A stretch of DNA of 18,878 bases from CAYRQP01 sp964426545. Lineage in GTDB: Bacteria > Fermentibacterota > Fermentibacteria > Fermentibacterales > JCC-6. The translations under genes and the position numbers were made by a program. The notes beneath the pieces are model-generated. The model worked only from the letters and a program-made list of their open reading frames with translations. It did not search any database and was not told where the DNA came from. This document shows positions 7,401-14,738 of the stretch, in pieces. Each line of letters begins with the position of its first letter. The first letter of the stretch is position 1. The stretch lies in the NCBI GenBank assembly GCA_964426545.1, contig CAYRQP010000026.1, positions 1-18,878 of the forward strand. The letters are read 5' to 3'.

Positions 7401-7514
7401 TGGGCACCGATGGCGAGAGTTGTTATGGGCGGGTTGGCTGTGGGAACTTTCCTGACGCTTTTTGTTCTTCCCTGTCTCTACACGATACTCGGTAAGATGA
7501 AGAAATATGAGTAA
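4461..7514 (+). CDS. RND-family efflux transporter (AcrB/SwrC-like, HAE1 type)
   Basis: The protein has 1017 residues from the ATG at 4461, one nt after tetR; an in-frame GTG at 4452 overlaps tetR and is less likely. It shows the duplicated RND layout: TM1 (11-30), a first large periplasmic loop with G.V.V.I.G.. (around 170-178), TM2-TM6 (about 335-490), TM7 (529-550), a second loop, and TM8-TM12 (about 850-1010). The TM4 relay motif is GMLVDNSIVVLEN with D400 followed by N401, where AcrB has D407-D408. In TM10 the segment GIVVNNGIVLID places Asn near 921-922 where AcrB has Lys940. Variants of this sort occur in SwrC-like RND proteins. It should export substrates by proton antiport across the inner membrane. 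No membrane-fusion or outer-membrane channel gene is adjacent, so it works alone or borrows partners. It overlaps the next gene by 8 nt. Confidence 0.93.
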   Translation: MLLSSVSVRRRITFIMVFIALFGIGIFGLSQLGVDLYPNLVMPQMMIFSQLYGAGPEEVENLVTEYIEKAAASTKGVKKITSVSSPGMCIVTAEFNWGTDMNQAETDMRRSLDRYDNYLPDDATEPMVLLLDASMQPVMLVTFTSDVLNSFDLRTMLSDEIEPRLNRLDGVGSVDIQGGLQRQINVNVDPDRMIRNGIGIAQITGAIAGVRNDEPAGNIDIGGMNASLKIGCAFDSLADIRQLVIGANGMEPVLLEHVAEIEDGRTDVRSFSRVNGNDAMVAIVFRRSDANTVNVCGGLANELNDITEEYGSVMDVEVVFSHADFINQSVGNLATTGVQAIFVAFIVLLIFLQSWKSSFVVAISMPLSIIVTFAAMYFFSVNINIISLAGLALAVGMLVDNSIVVLENIVRHRDEGEDGDKAAVDGAEEVGMAITASTLTTLAVFIPILFVPGLSGQLFRDMSLTISFSLLVSLFVALSLIPLLTSRMKGISNVSQKGKVAERLTKFFDDLEKWYEKWIARVLRHRKLTLFAAVVLLGISITLVATVVPLSFFSESDEGYISGNFYLSPGTELAQTDSVMALVEEGIREIIDEDDLRQIWVTGGTGEGFSALFGANSSNEADLLITLVPRSERSRSIEEYKDSIRVFLEDVPDLEYSFTQGGAMSQTAPVLIRVYDENLDTLRAVSERVSDVLNDIEGTADVTTSMEQQRVEYIFEPDPSILAVRGGIRSMLGMSIADGVMGTQAGFIRRDGDEIPIVVRYGENYRSTPENFASIPFMGSQLTSWGNVVEGLTPETIIRMNQTRCATITCKNSNRALGDVASDVEAAIDAMDMSGLRYEVTGQIEDQKETFLYLGLAILVAAILVYMVMASQFESLLEPFIIIFTVPMAFIGVVFTLLLTGTTLSVTAMIGTLMLAGIVVNNGIVLIDFANKLRKKEKLDVVQAVAKAGSIRLRPILMTALTTIFAMLPLSLGLGQSGETWAPMARVVMGGLAVGTFLTLFVLPCLYTILGKMKKYE

Positions 7515-8256
7515 TCGGATGAATGCAAACAAACCGGACTGGACAGTAATTTGTTTTGATTCGATTGGTTCTACCAATGATCATCTCATTGAACATTCTC
7601 ATGAATATTTGGACAGGACGGTGATTACGGCAGACACACAAACTTCCGGAAAAGGCAGGAACGGGAAGTCATGGACATCACCGCGGGGTGGTCTGTATGC
7701 GAGCATTCTGCTGAAACCGGCTCCACCAGCTGCCATGTCTATGCGTGTGTCCCTTCTTATTGCAGATACAATTCGTGAATTGTTAGGTAGGTCAGGCATC
7801 GATGCGAAGATAAAGTGGCCCAATGATGTCCTGGTCGATGACAGGAAAATAGCAGGGATTCTCTCTAACTATACTTCGAAGCCTATTCGACAATTGGTGA
7901 TTGGGATTGGAGTCAATCTCGGTGTTTCCCCCCGGTTTGCTGAAAAAGGACTTCCGTCCGCATGCTGGAAGGAGTTTGGTGTTCTACCGCGGCCAATAGA
8001 ATTGCTGGATGATATACTGAAGGAGATGGACAAAAGGTGGCAGGACAGAAATTTGAATCCGCTTGAATCAATAACGCGTGCTGAAGAACACTTCTGGAAA
8101 CTCGGGCAGAAACTGACTGTTCGTATGGGAGATGAAATTTTGGAAGGAGTGTTTGTAGGTATTTCCGAAGAAGGTTATCTTTTACTGCAAAGTGACAGAG
8201 AGATAATTACCGTTAGCAGCGGTTCTATCGTGATAGTCGACGAAAAGGGGATTTGA
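7507..8256 (+). CDS. birA: Biotin-[acetyl-CoA-carboxylase] ligase, short form without HTH
   Basis: The protein is 249 residues. It opens with the ligase fold (FDSIGSTNDHLIEH, 17-30), carries the biotinoyl-AMP loop as SGKGRNGKSWTSPRGGLYAS (47-66) and the catalytic IKWPNDVLVDDRKIAGIL (102-119), followed by GIGVNLG. A small C-terminal beta domain (GDEILEGVFVGISEEGYLLL) ends the protein. It lacks the N-terminal helix-turn-helix of E. coli BirA, so it is an enzyme only and not a repressor. It attaches biotin to a lysine of carboxyl-carrier proteins via biotinyl-5'-AMP in the cytoplasm. The start overlaps the RND gene by 8 nt and its stop sits one nt before the DUF389 gene. The metabolic link to efflux is not obvious. 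Confidence 0.93.
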   Translation: MSNRMNANKPDWTVICFDSIGSTNDHLIEHSHEYLDRTVITADTQTSGKGRNGKSWTSPRGGLYASILLKPAPPAAMSMRVSLLIADTIRELLGRSGIDAKIKWPNDVLVDDRKIAGILSNYTSKPIRQLVIGIGVNLGVSPRFAEKGLPSACWKEFGVLPRPIELLDDILKEMDKRWQDRNLNPLESITRAEEHFWKLGQKLTVRMGDEILEGVFVGISEEGYLLLQSDREIITVSSGSIVIVDEKGI

Positions 8257-8257
8257 A

Positions 8258-9271
8258 TTGGCAGTCAGACTCATAGAAGTATTCCTGCCGGCAGACAGGC
8301 TGGAACTGGCTCGTTCCTCCATAGGCGGGAAAGAAGTCCTTTCTATCTGGACGGAGAAACTGTCCGAGGGTCAGGCAGAACTTCACATCCTTGCTGAAGC
8401 ACAATGCAGTGAAGAAATTACAGATGCCCTGAGGAGCGCACTTGCTGATTCGGGGGATGAATTAAGGATAGTCTCGCTTGCTGTCGAATCTTCCATACCA
8501 TCACCTGATAAGATAGAGAAAGAACCCGGCGGAACTGTTATTCCGCATTATTCGCGGAAAGTACACAGAATCAGCAGGGAAGAACTCTACTCAGATGTAA
8601 ATGAAATGACACGTACATCCTGGCCGAATTTGATGATGACCATCCTGTCGGCAATTGTGGCGGCTGTTGGATTTTCTCTCGACAGCATAGCGATAATCAT
8701 AGGTGCTATGGTGATAGCACCGCTTCTTGGCCCCAATGTTGGTCTTGCTCTTGGAGCTGCGATGGGTGACATGAAGATGATTCTGCATGCAGCACGGGAG
8801 AATGCACTTCGAATTTCAGCAGCCCTTTTCTTTGCCCTTATAGCCGGATATTTCCTGCATATAGACCCATCTAAAATAGACTCCTTTCAGCAATTGTTTG
8901 AGAGGACTGAAGTTCATCGTATTGATCTTGTTGTTGCTCTTTCAGCAGGGGCAGCAGGAGCGATAGCTATTAGTACGGGAGCCTCTGCTACAATCATCGG
9001 GGTAATGGTAGCGGCTGCTCTAATGCCACCCCTTGTAGCTGTAGGGCTGCTTATGGGGCAGGGCGAATGGGCACAGATAATGGGACCCCTACATCTGCTG
9101 CTGATAAATCTGATATCGATTAATCTGTCCGGGGTGTTGACATTTATAGCAATGGGATTCCGCCCATGGAAAAGAGAAGATGATATAGCGGCAAAGAAGT
9201 CCTCTCTTACGGCCATAATAATCTGGGTCTTGCTTCTCGTCGGTCTCGGAGTGCTTATCTCTATATACTGA
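8258..9271 (+). CDS. DUF389 (TIGR00341) integral membrane protein
   Basis: The protein is 337 residues with a TTG start one nt after birA and AAAGGGGA upstream. Residues 1-105 form a soluble N-terminal domain. The rest is membrane-embedded with about six helices: 126-150, 152-170, 185-201, 223-245, 247-268, 278-300 and a terminal one at 316-337. The family hallmarks IIIGAMVIAPLLGPNVGLAL (146-165) and TGASATIIGVMVAAALMPPL (240-259) form an internal repeat typical of DUF389. No biochemical function is firmly known for the family; a transport or channel-like role is only suspected. It is the last gene of the operon and converges with the glycosyltransferase gene, with a 10-nt gap and no visible terminator. 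Confidence 0.9.
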   Translation: MAVRLIEVFLPADRLELARSSIGGKEVLSIWTEKLSEGQAELHILAEAQCSEEITDALRSALADSGDELRIVSLAVESSIPSPDKIEKEPGGTVIPHYSRKVHRISREELYSDVNEMTRTSWPNLMMTILSAIVAAVGFSLDSIAIIIGAMVIAPLLGPNVGLALGAAMGDMKMILHAARENALRISAALFFALIAGYFLHIDPSKIDSFQQLFERTEVHRIDLVVALSAGAAGAIAISTGASATIIGVMVAAALMPPLVAVGLLMGQGEWAQIMGPLHLLLINLISINLSGVLTFIAMGFRPWKREDDIAAKKSSLTAIIIWVLLLVGLGVLISIY

Positions 9272-9281
9272 GATACCTGAG

Positions 9282-10775
9282 TTATTTTCCAACAAGCGAA
9301 ATACTTAAATCCCTGCCTGCTTCGAAAATGCACAGAATCTGGTATTTTTCAATTGACGGAAAGTGAGTATTGCCTGCCCAGTTATCCGTAACAATCCATA
9401 ATCTGTCGTGTTTGGTGAGTAGGCTGTCGATAATGGCAGATTCATCATCGTTCTCAATTCCGTAACTTTGGGAAAAGGGGTTGCTTCCATTCAGCGGATA
9501 AAAAGGATGATTGTCTTCATTGTAAAAGTCCCAGACAAGCCTTCCAAATTTGCCGCCTGAAACAAGCACACCGTCATTGTCTTCCCATTCATTGCTGATA
9601 ATCCGGGCAGCTCCTTTCCAATCGCTTCTGTGATAGGGAAAAGAAGTCAACGGATAATAGAAGGTGAGACCCAGAACACACAAGGCGGTCATGGCCGTAC
9701 CTGACCATTTAACTTTCCGGAATACAGATGCGAATGCAGGTATGACTGCAAGCCAGCAGAGAGAGAACTGTCTCGCAGACGGGGCATCCTTGATGAACAT
9801 CAGGAATGGAAGAAGAAGAACCGATATTATCCAGACTCGAAAAGAAACAGGTATATTCTTGTCAGCCAAACTCAGGATGATTACAGCAACAAGCAGAGTA
9901 CCTATCCCAAGCACGACCCAGGTAATCATCCCCGGTCTATGGAAAATCGGTTTTGAGTCTGAAGGGAGCAAACCTCCCGGCACTAGCTGCGTGAAAGTAC
10001 TGAAAGCCAGATAACAGGTATCTGTGGTAAACTGCGAGTTGGATGCCAGCCTTTCGCTGCGTTCTGCAAATTTGTCAATGCTTCCCATCAGGATAGGCAG
10101 ATATATGAGCATAAGTACGAACCCCAGTATGAAGGGAACAGGAAGGGAGGGACGCGTGTTTCGGGGGACGGTGAAGTAAAGGAAGCAACCGGCAATAATC
10201 ACAAGTACAAAAATGTGCTGGGTATAAAGTCCGGCGATGGAAAAGAGAAGAAAACCGATTATTGCCCGTTTGTTTCCATGCCAGACCACATCGGCAAAAT
10301 CGATACTCCAGAAAGTAAGAGCGGCAAGGGTTCCATATACCCACAATTCCTGTCCGAGTGAGACCGCCCAGGGGGCAAAAGCCCAGAGCATTCCTGCCCA
10401 AAACGCAGTTTCTTTGCCGAATCGGCGTTTTGTAAATCTGAATACGGGGAAAACAGCTGATGCTCCGAGAAGTGCGGGAAGCAGGCGGAGTCCAAATTCG
10501 GTGTAACCGAACAGCAGAGAAGATATCTTCATAAGAGCGAAAGAGAAAGGCGGATGAGGAGTGGATGCCGCTGCCAAACCCGATAGTTCGCTCCAACCCG
10601 CTCCTGCTACTGCAGTAGCATAGGATTCGTCTACCCAGAGAGACTTGCTACCTAAGAACAGCAGGCGCGCGGTGATGGACACCGCAATCAAGAATATCAC
10701 AGGAAGATGTTCCCGGAAGTTAACTTCTCCTGCATCTGTTATCTTGTTTTTGAGAAATCCAGCAAGTTGCTTCAT
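9282..10775 (-). CDS. GT39/PMT-like membrane glycosyltransferase
   Basis: The protein is 497 residues. A first membrane helix (23-41) is followed by the periplasmic catalytic motif LWVDESYA (46-53), where Asp49-Glu50 match the DE of PMT/ArnT/GT39 enzymes. The family's small-loop motif STPHPPFSFALMKISSLLFG (71-90) and GLRLLPALLGASAVFPVF (95-112) come next, then some ten helices. The C-terminal 120 residues are a soluble periplasmic domain with a Rossmann-like beginning (WKGAARIISNEWEDNDGVLV). Enzymes of this class transfer a sugar from a polyprenyl-phosphate donor to lipid, glycan or protein on the outer face of the inner membrane; the acceptor here is unknown. The ribosome binding site is weak (GGATGA). 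It lies 59 nt downstream of the radical SAM gene and is probably co-transcribed with it. Confidence 0.85.
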   Translation of the reverse strand: MKQLAGFLKNKITDAGEVNFREHLPVIFLIAVSITARLLFLGSKSLWVDESYATAVAGAGWSELSGLAAASTPHPPFSFALMKISSLLFGYTEFGLRLLPALLGASAVFPVFRFTKRRFGKETAFWAGMLWAFAPWAVSLGQELWVYGTLAALTFWSIDFADVVWHGNKRAIIGFLLFSIAGLYTQHIFVLVIIAGCFLYFTVPRNTRPSLPVPFILGFVLMLIYLPILMGSIDKFAERSERLASNSQFTTDTCYLAFSTFTQLVPGGLLPSDSKPIFHRPGMITWVVLGIGTLLVAVIILSLADKNIPVSFRVWIISVLLLPFLMFIKDAPSARQFSLCWLAVIPAFASVFRKVKWSGTAMTALCVLGLTFYYPLTSFPYHRSDWKGAARIISNEWEDNDGVLVSGGKFGRLVWDFYNEDNHPFYPLNGSNPFSQSYGIENDDESAIIDSLLTKHDRLWIVTDNWAGNTHFPSIEKYQILCIFEAGRDLSISLVGK

Positions 10776-10834
10776 TTCATCCGTTCATTTGAGTGTGCCA
10801 AATAATACAGTATTCATGTGCAGTGATGCAAGGC

Positions 10835-12352
10835 TTACGGTTTTGTTCGTCCGGGCAGCTCCATAAGTGCCATGTGGGTTGTCCTGAACCACTTTGGAGT
10901 ATTCGCGGATGCATTGGCAGCAGACGGGATGAGCATGAGTTGATTATTGTAAAACTCCTTTGCAGCTTTTCGCAGATTGCTTCCGTTTACCGTGAAAGGT
11001 TGGTAAAATTGAAAAGTGTCTTCTGAAACTCCGGTATTGGCAGGAATCATATCGAAGTTCGTCATGTTCTCAGCCATTTCACATTTGCAGGGGAGATTGA
11101 ACACGGAGAGATTCAGGTAGTCGACTGAATCACCTGCATTCTTCAGAAGCGTTTTTGTCTTTTCGAGGTCGTCTGCAGTTTCACCAGGCAGTCCTGCTAA
11201 GAGATAGACATAATTTCTTATTCCGGCGTCAGCAGATTTTTTCAATATCTGTAGAGAGATGTCAGGGTTGATTCCCTTCCTGTATACGTTGAGTAGTTGT
11301 CTGCTTCCGCTTTCGACACCGAGTTGAAGCATCAGGCATCCTGCAGAAGAAAGAGCAGAAATCAGTTCGAGAAGATGTGCATCCGGACGGGCAAAACCGT
11401 AAAATCGGATGTTCTCTTTTTTTAGAATTGGAAGAACTTCGCGGAAACTGTCTATGGGCATTGCAGAGTCGATGAAATGAATTACAGGACTGCTGTCTTT
11501 GATTTCGGACGGTTGAGAATCGATGAACTTCTCGAAAGTCTCCTTTCTGTACTTCTTGTAATCATATCCGCGGTCGGGGCAGAAGAGACACTTATTCCAG
11601 AAGCAACCTGTAGATAATGCATAGGGTATGACCGGCCTGCCAGTCAGGTAGTTCCATTCGTGAATGAGGTCAGGGAAAACAATGTCATCCAGGAATGCTG
11701 TCTCATCTGATACTTCCGGAATATCGAAGACTCCGTCTTCAGATATCGATGGGAAAACTTCGCGGAGCAGTTTAGCCTTTCTTCCCGAATGATAAAGGCT
11801 TGTAATAAGTGAGCCACCCGTAAGGGTCGAAAAGCCGTTTGCTTCGACAAAGCGTACCATGTCGATTCCCCCCGGTAACTGGGAGAGATAAGAGAGTGAT
11901 ACCAGCACTTTTTTGGGCTTGTATTTCTGCAGAACAGGCAGCAGTTCCTTTTCCCACAGTGCAGAAAAAGGGTTCTCCTGTGTTGCAAGCAGATTGCGTA
12001 ATGCGACCGGCTGATGTGAATAATCCGGCGGGAGAATATCCATGAGTGAGACTTTCCACCCGTCGAAACCGGATGAAAATATTTTCAGTGCGGAATTCAG
12101 GATTCCGAGAGCGGTACGGTGTTTCTGAAGTGTGTATGATGAGTTATTTATCAGGTAGTCGATTGCAGGTTTTGGATCCGGATAGCCCCTATGTTGGAGA
12201 GTGTTTCTGAATGTGCGGTGGAAAAAAGTTGTCGACATATCGAAAAATGCAGAGTCGATCCCCCTTGCCTTGAGTCCACCCGCAAGCAGGAATGCACCGG
12301 CAGGAGGTTCTCCGGGGGTAATGACGGGTGGTGATAGTATTAAATATTCCAT
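10835..12352 (-). CDS. B12-binding-type radical SAM protein with Cx4CxxC cluster motif
   Basis: The protein is 505 residues. The N-terminal part (ILSPPVITPGEPPAGAFLLA, then GGLKARGIDSAFFDMS, 5-40) matches the Rossmann-like domain that precedes the radical SAM barrel in the BchE/MiaB-like class. The usual cobalamin-contact DxHxxG is not visible, so cofactor binding is doubtful. The 4Fe-4S motif is TGCFWNKCLFC with C250, C255 and C258: four residues between the first two Cys instead of the usual three, as in some RiPP-maturase-type proteins. LGVESGS (344-350) and LAGLPGET (385-392) are SAM-binding features. The C-terminal 100 residues are unassigned. The substrate is unknown. As first gene of a minus-strand pair with a membrane glycosyltransferase it may modify a lipid, glycan or peptide, which is inference. 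Confidence 0.85.
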   Translation of the reverse strand: MEYLILSPPVITPGEPPAGAFLLAGGLKARGIDSAFFDMSTTFFHRTFRNTLQHRGYPDPKPAIDYLINNSSYTLQKHRTALGILNSALKIFSSGFDGWKVSLMDILPPDYSHQPVALRNLLATQENPFSALWEKELLPVLQKYKPKKVLVSLSYLSQLPGGIDMVRFVEANGFSTLTGGSLITSLYHSGRKAKLLREVFPSISEDGVFDIPEVSDETAFLDDIVFPDLIHEWNYLTGRPVIPYALSTGCFWNKCLFCPDRGYDYKKYRKETFEKFIDSQPSEIKDSSPVIHFIDSAMPIDSFREVLPILKKENIRFYGFARPDAHLLELISALSSAGCLMLQLGVESGSRQLLNVYRKGINPDISLQILKKSADAGIRNYVYLLAGLPGETADDLEKTKTLLKNAGDSVDYLNLSVFNLPCKCEMAENMTNFDMIPANTGVSEDTFQFYQPFTVNGSNLRKAAKEFYNNQLMLIPSAANASANTPKWFRTTHMALMELPGRTKP

Positions 12353-12379
12353 AGATTGTATGCTAATGTGAAAATGATG

Positions 12380-12404
12380 GTTTCGCCAGTCAGTGTAGCG
12401 AAAC
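12380..12404. repeat. 7-bp inverted repeat in the divergent intergenic region
   Basis: GTTTCGC (12380-12386) and GCGAAAC (12398-12404) are perfect inverted arms separated by 11 nt. They lie in the 120-bp region between the divergent radical SAM and DUF1232 genes. This could be a regulator site serving either promoter or an RNA hairpin in the leader of the DUF1232 transcript. Confidence 0.35.
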
Positions 12405-12447
12405 GAATTTAGGCTCGGTGTTTGCAGGCAGATGTCAGTTATATATG

Positions 12448-12461
12448 TTTAGTATACTAAA
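12448..12461. promoter_or_regulatory. 14-bp perfect palindrome at the DUF1232 ribosome binding site
   Basis: TTTAGTATACTAAA is a perfect palindrome that runs into the AAAGGAGG Shine-Dalgarno of the DUF1232 gene (GTG at 12473). It also contains TATACT, 5 of 6 to a -10 box, but a promoter there would start transcription inside the ribosome binding site. An operator or a translation-controlling stem is more likely. It could be chance in an AT-rich leader. Confidence 0.35.
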
Positions 12462-12472
12462 AGGAGGTTGCT

Positions 12473-12901
12473 GTGAGCAATACATTGGATGACGAGAAGA
12501 AGAACAAGTTAAGTCAAAAATTCGATTCAGGCAGAAAGAACGTCGATGAGCAGGATATCAACCGAGCTGCTGATGATACAGGAAAGAAGATCTTCGAATT
12601 GGAGGTAAAGGGGATTCCCCATGCACTGGAGAAATTGTGGGGGGATATCAGATCTCTCTGGCAGATGCTTTCAGATTCGATCAAAGGTAGATACAAAGTA
12701 CCTGTACGGACAGCCGGCGCCATCACATTTACACTTTTGTATTTCATCAATCCGGTCGACCTCATTCCTGATTTTATTCCCTTTGTAGGTTATGTGGATG
12801 ATGCTTTTGTGGTGACTCTCTGTATTTCGTTCATCGGAAAAGACCTTGAAGAATATAAAAAGTGGAAAGAAGAGAAGAACAACTCTGTTGATTCTCAATA
12901 A
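12473..12901 (+). CDS. DUF1232 (YkvA-like) membrane-associated protein
   Basis: The protein is 142 residues with a GTG start five nt after AAAGGAGG. Residues 1-70 are charged and helical. Residues 76-121 carry the DUF1232 core: VPVRTAGAITFTLLYFINPV, then DLIPDFIPFVGYVDDAFVVT, where INPVDLIPDxIPxxGYxDD is the family hallmark. The C-terminal tail is highly charged (EEYKKWKEEKNN). The family is widespread and of unknown function, with one or two short hydrophobic segments suggesting peripheral or integral membrane association. Its stop is 27 nt before the PAP2-hydrolase gene, so it is the first gene of a three-gene operon. Confidence 0.88.
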   Translation: MSNTLDDEKKNKLSQKFDSGRKNVDEQDINRAADDTGKKIFELEVKGIPHALEKLWGDIRSLWQMLSDSIKGRYKVPVRTAGAITFTLLYFINPVDLIPDFIPFVGYVDDAFVVTLCISFIGKDLEEYKKWKEEKNNSVDSQ

Positions 12902-12928
12902 ACAACTTCATACCCGAAGGCTGATAAT

Positions 12929-14392
12929 TTGAATTTTCCGCATTGGGATACAGTGCTGTTTTCCAAAATCAATGGAATCAATTCCCCTCTGCTTACATCA
13001 ATAATGCAGTATGTGTCGAATGTCGATAACTGGATTCCATTCATGCTCGTTCTCATTGCTGCACTTCTCTGGATGGGCAGGACTAGGCCCCACATGCCTG
13101 TCGGCGGCAGGTTCAGATCTTCGCTGGCAATCCGGAATCCCCGTATTGTTCTACTGTGTCTAATACTATCGGTGAGTATTGCCGATCAGGTTGCGTACAG
13201 GACCAAGAAAGCAGTCGGCAGGATAAGACCCTGTGAAGACACAGAAATGGTCGATGTAATAAACAGGGGGCACACTTCAGGCAGGCATTCATTTCCTTCT
13301 AATCATGCTGCAAATTCATCCGCACTTGCGACGATTATCTCAATTGCGTATCCGCCGCTTGCACCAGTCGCTGTGTTGAGCACAGTTACTGTAGGGTTCA
13401 GCAGAGTCTACCTTGGAGTACACTATCCGATAGATGTATTCACAGGCTGGCTTACCGGAATACTATCAGGACTTTTTATCTGGATGCTTCTTGGGAAAGC
13501 ATTGTCTCGACAGGGCTTAATCGGATTCACAAATAGGTTCCGGTACAGGCAGCCGCGGACATTTCCGGATCCGGGCGGGCATTGGGAAGAAATGGAGTTC
13601 AAGTCTTGCGACGGATTCTCTCTGAACGGACTCTTTCTAAAAGGGGGAAACAAAATAGCGGTTCTTGTTCATGGTTTGCATTCGGATATGAATGCACTTG
13701 CCCCGCTTGGTGAGAAATTCAACAAGCACGGATTTTCGGTGCTGCTTGTCCCGATGAGGGGGCATGACGGACATCCATTGGCAAAGACAACCGGAGGGCC
13801 TGCAGAAGTTCTTGATGTCGTTGGTGCTATAGAACACCTGGTTTTCGAGGGTTTCGAATATTCGAACATGGTGCTTTTCGGTATTTCCATGGGTGGTGCT
13901 GTCGTGATGAAAACTGCAGGGATACTTGAAATGTCTCAGCCCGGATGCATAGTATCTTATGGTGGATTCGATGATTTCTTTGTATCAGCGCAAAGGAAAC
14001 TCGGAAAAATCAGGTTTGGTATGTTCAAAATGCTGTTTCCGCGCGCTGTTAGAAAAGGGCTGGAGAATTTCAAACCGCTCGATTATGCTGTTTCTGCAGA
14101 AGAAACAACCTTTCTTTCCCTGAGTGGAGAGTACGACAGGATAACACCCCCCGCGACGGGAATGAGTATGGCAGAAACAGTGAATAAGGGAGTTCATTAC
14201 ACCCTCGCAGAAGAAGGGCATCCTTCTCCTGTTTTGGGTCGGTGGAACTTATTGCAGTTGGAGTCTATAATAAGAATGATATCGGATTATATGGATACCG
14301 AAAAGATATCGGGTGGAACGGTTGACATAAAGGGAATAATTGATAATTTTCCGACTCTGAAATTTAAAAGAGAACAGGAAGAAAATGAATAG
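12929..14392 (+). CDS. PAP2 phosphatase - alpha/beta hydrolase fusion protein
   Basis: The protein is 487 residues with a TTG start and GAAGG about 10 nt upstream. Residues 1-195 are a membrane PAP2 domain with all three phosphatase motifs: K93-x6-R100-P101 (KKAVGRIRP), PSNH (123-126, with Asn in place of the usual Gly of PSGH), and SRVYLGVHYPID (158-169, SRx5Hx3D). Helices surround 35-50, 72-88, 128-150 and 170-190. Residues about 218-455 form an alpha/beta hydrolase: VHGLHSD (247-253, oxyanion region), nucleophile elbow GISMGG (318-323, Ser320), acid Asp403 in SGEYDRITP and His431 in AEEGHPSP. Both active sites look complete. PAP2 enzymes cleave lipid phosphates or pyrophosphates at the outer face; the hydrolase substrate is unknown. 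Joined, they could act in sequence on one lipid. No frameshift lies at the junction. The stop overlaps the next gene by 8 nt. Confidence 0.9.
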   Translation: MNFPHWDTVLFSKINGINSPLLTSIMQYVSNVDNWIPFMLVLIAALLWMGRTRPHMPVGGRFRSSLAIRNPRIVLLCLILSVSIADQVAYRTKKAVGRIRPCEDTEMVDVINRGHTSGRHSFPSNHAANSSALATIISIAYPPLAPVAVLSTVTVGFSRVYLGVHYPIDVFTGWLTGILSGLFIWMLLGKALSRQGLIGFTNRFRYRQPRTFPDPGGHWEEMEFKSCDGFSLNGLFLKGGNKIAVLVHGLHSDMNALAPLGEKFNKHGFSVLLVPMRGHDGHPLAKTTGGPAEVLDVVGAIEHLVFEGFEYSNMVLFGISMGGAVVMKTAGILEMSQPGCIVSYGGFDDFFVSAQRKLGKIRFGMFKMLFPRAVRKGLENFKPLDYAVSAEETTFLSLSGEYDRITPPATGMSMAETVNKGVHYTLAEEGHPSPVLGRWNLLQLESIIRMISDYMDTEKISGGTVDIKGIIDNFPTLKFKREQEENE

Positions 14393-14663
14393 AAGTTTTG
14401 AAATAGAACGATTGACTGAATTTACAATTGCTTTCAGGGATATCCTCGATGAGATGAGGAAGAATATTGAAAATGACGAAGGTGTACCTTCAGCCAATAG
14501 CGATGACTTTATGGCATATCAGCAGCTTGTGCTGAGTATTATCTCTCTTCAGAAGGAACTGGATGTGTTTCTCGATACAGCATTGAGCCACGAACTTTCA
14601 CTGCAGGAAACACCGATTCAGATTCTGGATTTTACAGCAGAACTGGATAAATTCAAGAAATAA
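14385..14663 (+). CDS. Small helical protein of unknown function
   Basis: The protein is 92 residues, with ATG overlapping the hydrolase stop by 8 nt (ATGAATAG) and AGGAAG upstream. The sequence is acidic and fully helical in appearance, with heptad-like hydrophobic spacing (FRDILDEMRKNI, then QQLVLSIISLQKELDVFLDT). It has no signal peptide, membrane segment or cysteine. I do not recognise it. The overlap with the PAP2-hydrolase gene suggests coupled translation and perhaps a partner role. The 75 nt between its stop and the convergent sensor gene hold no clear terminator, only a weak 5-bp stem. Confidence 0.65.
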   Translation: MNRSFEIERLTEFTIAFRDILDEMRKNIENDEGVPSANSDDFMAYQQLVLSIISLQKELDVFLDTALSHELSLQETPIQILDFTAELDKFKK

Positions 14664-14738
14664 CCGAATAATCCGAAAATATCATAATCACAACCTTGTC
14701 ATTATCTCTCAGTACTCCGATTACAATAAAGGAATCCG

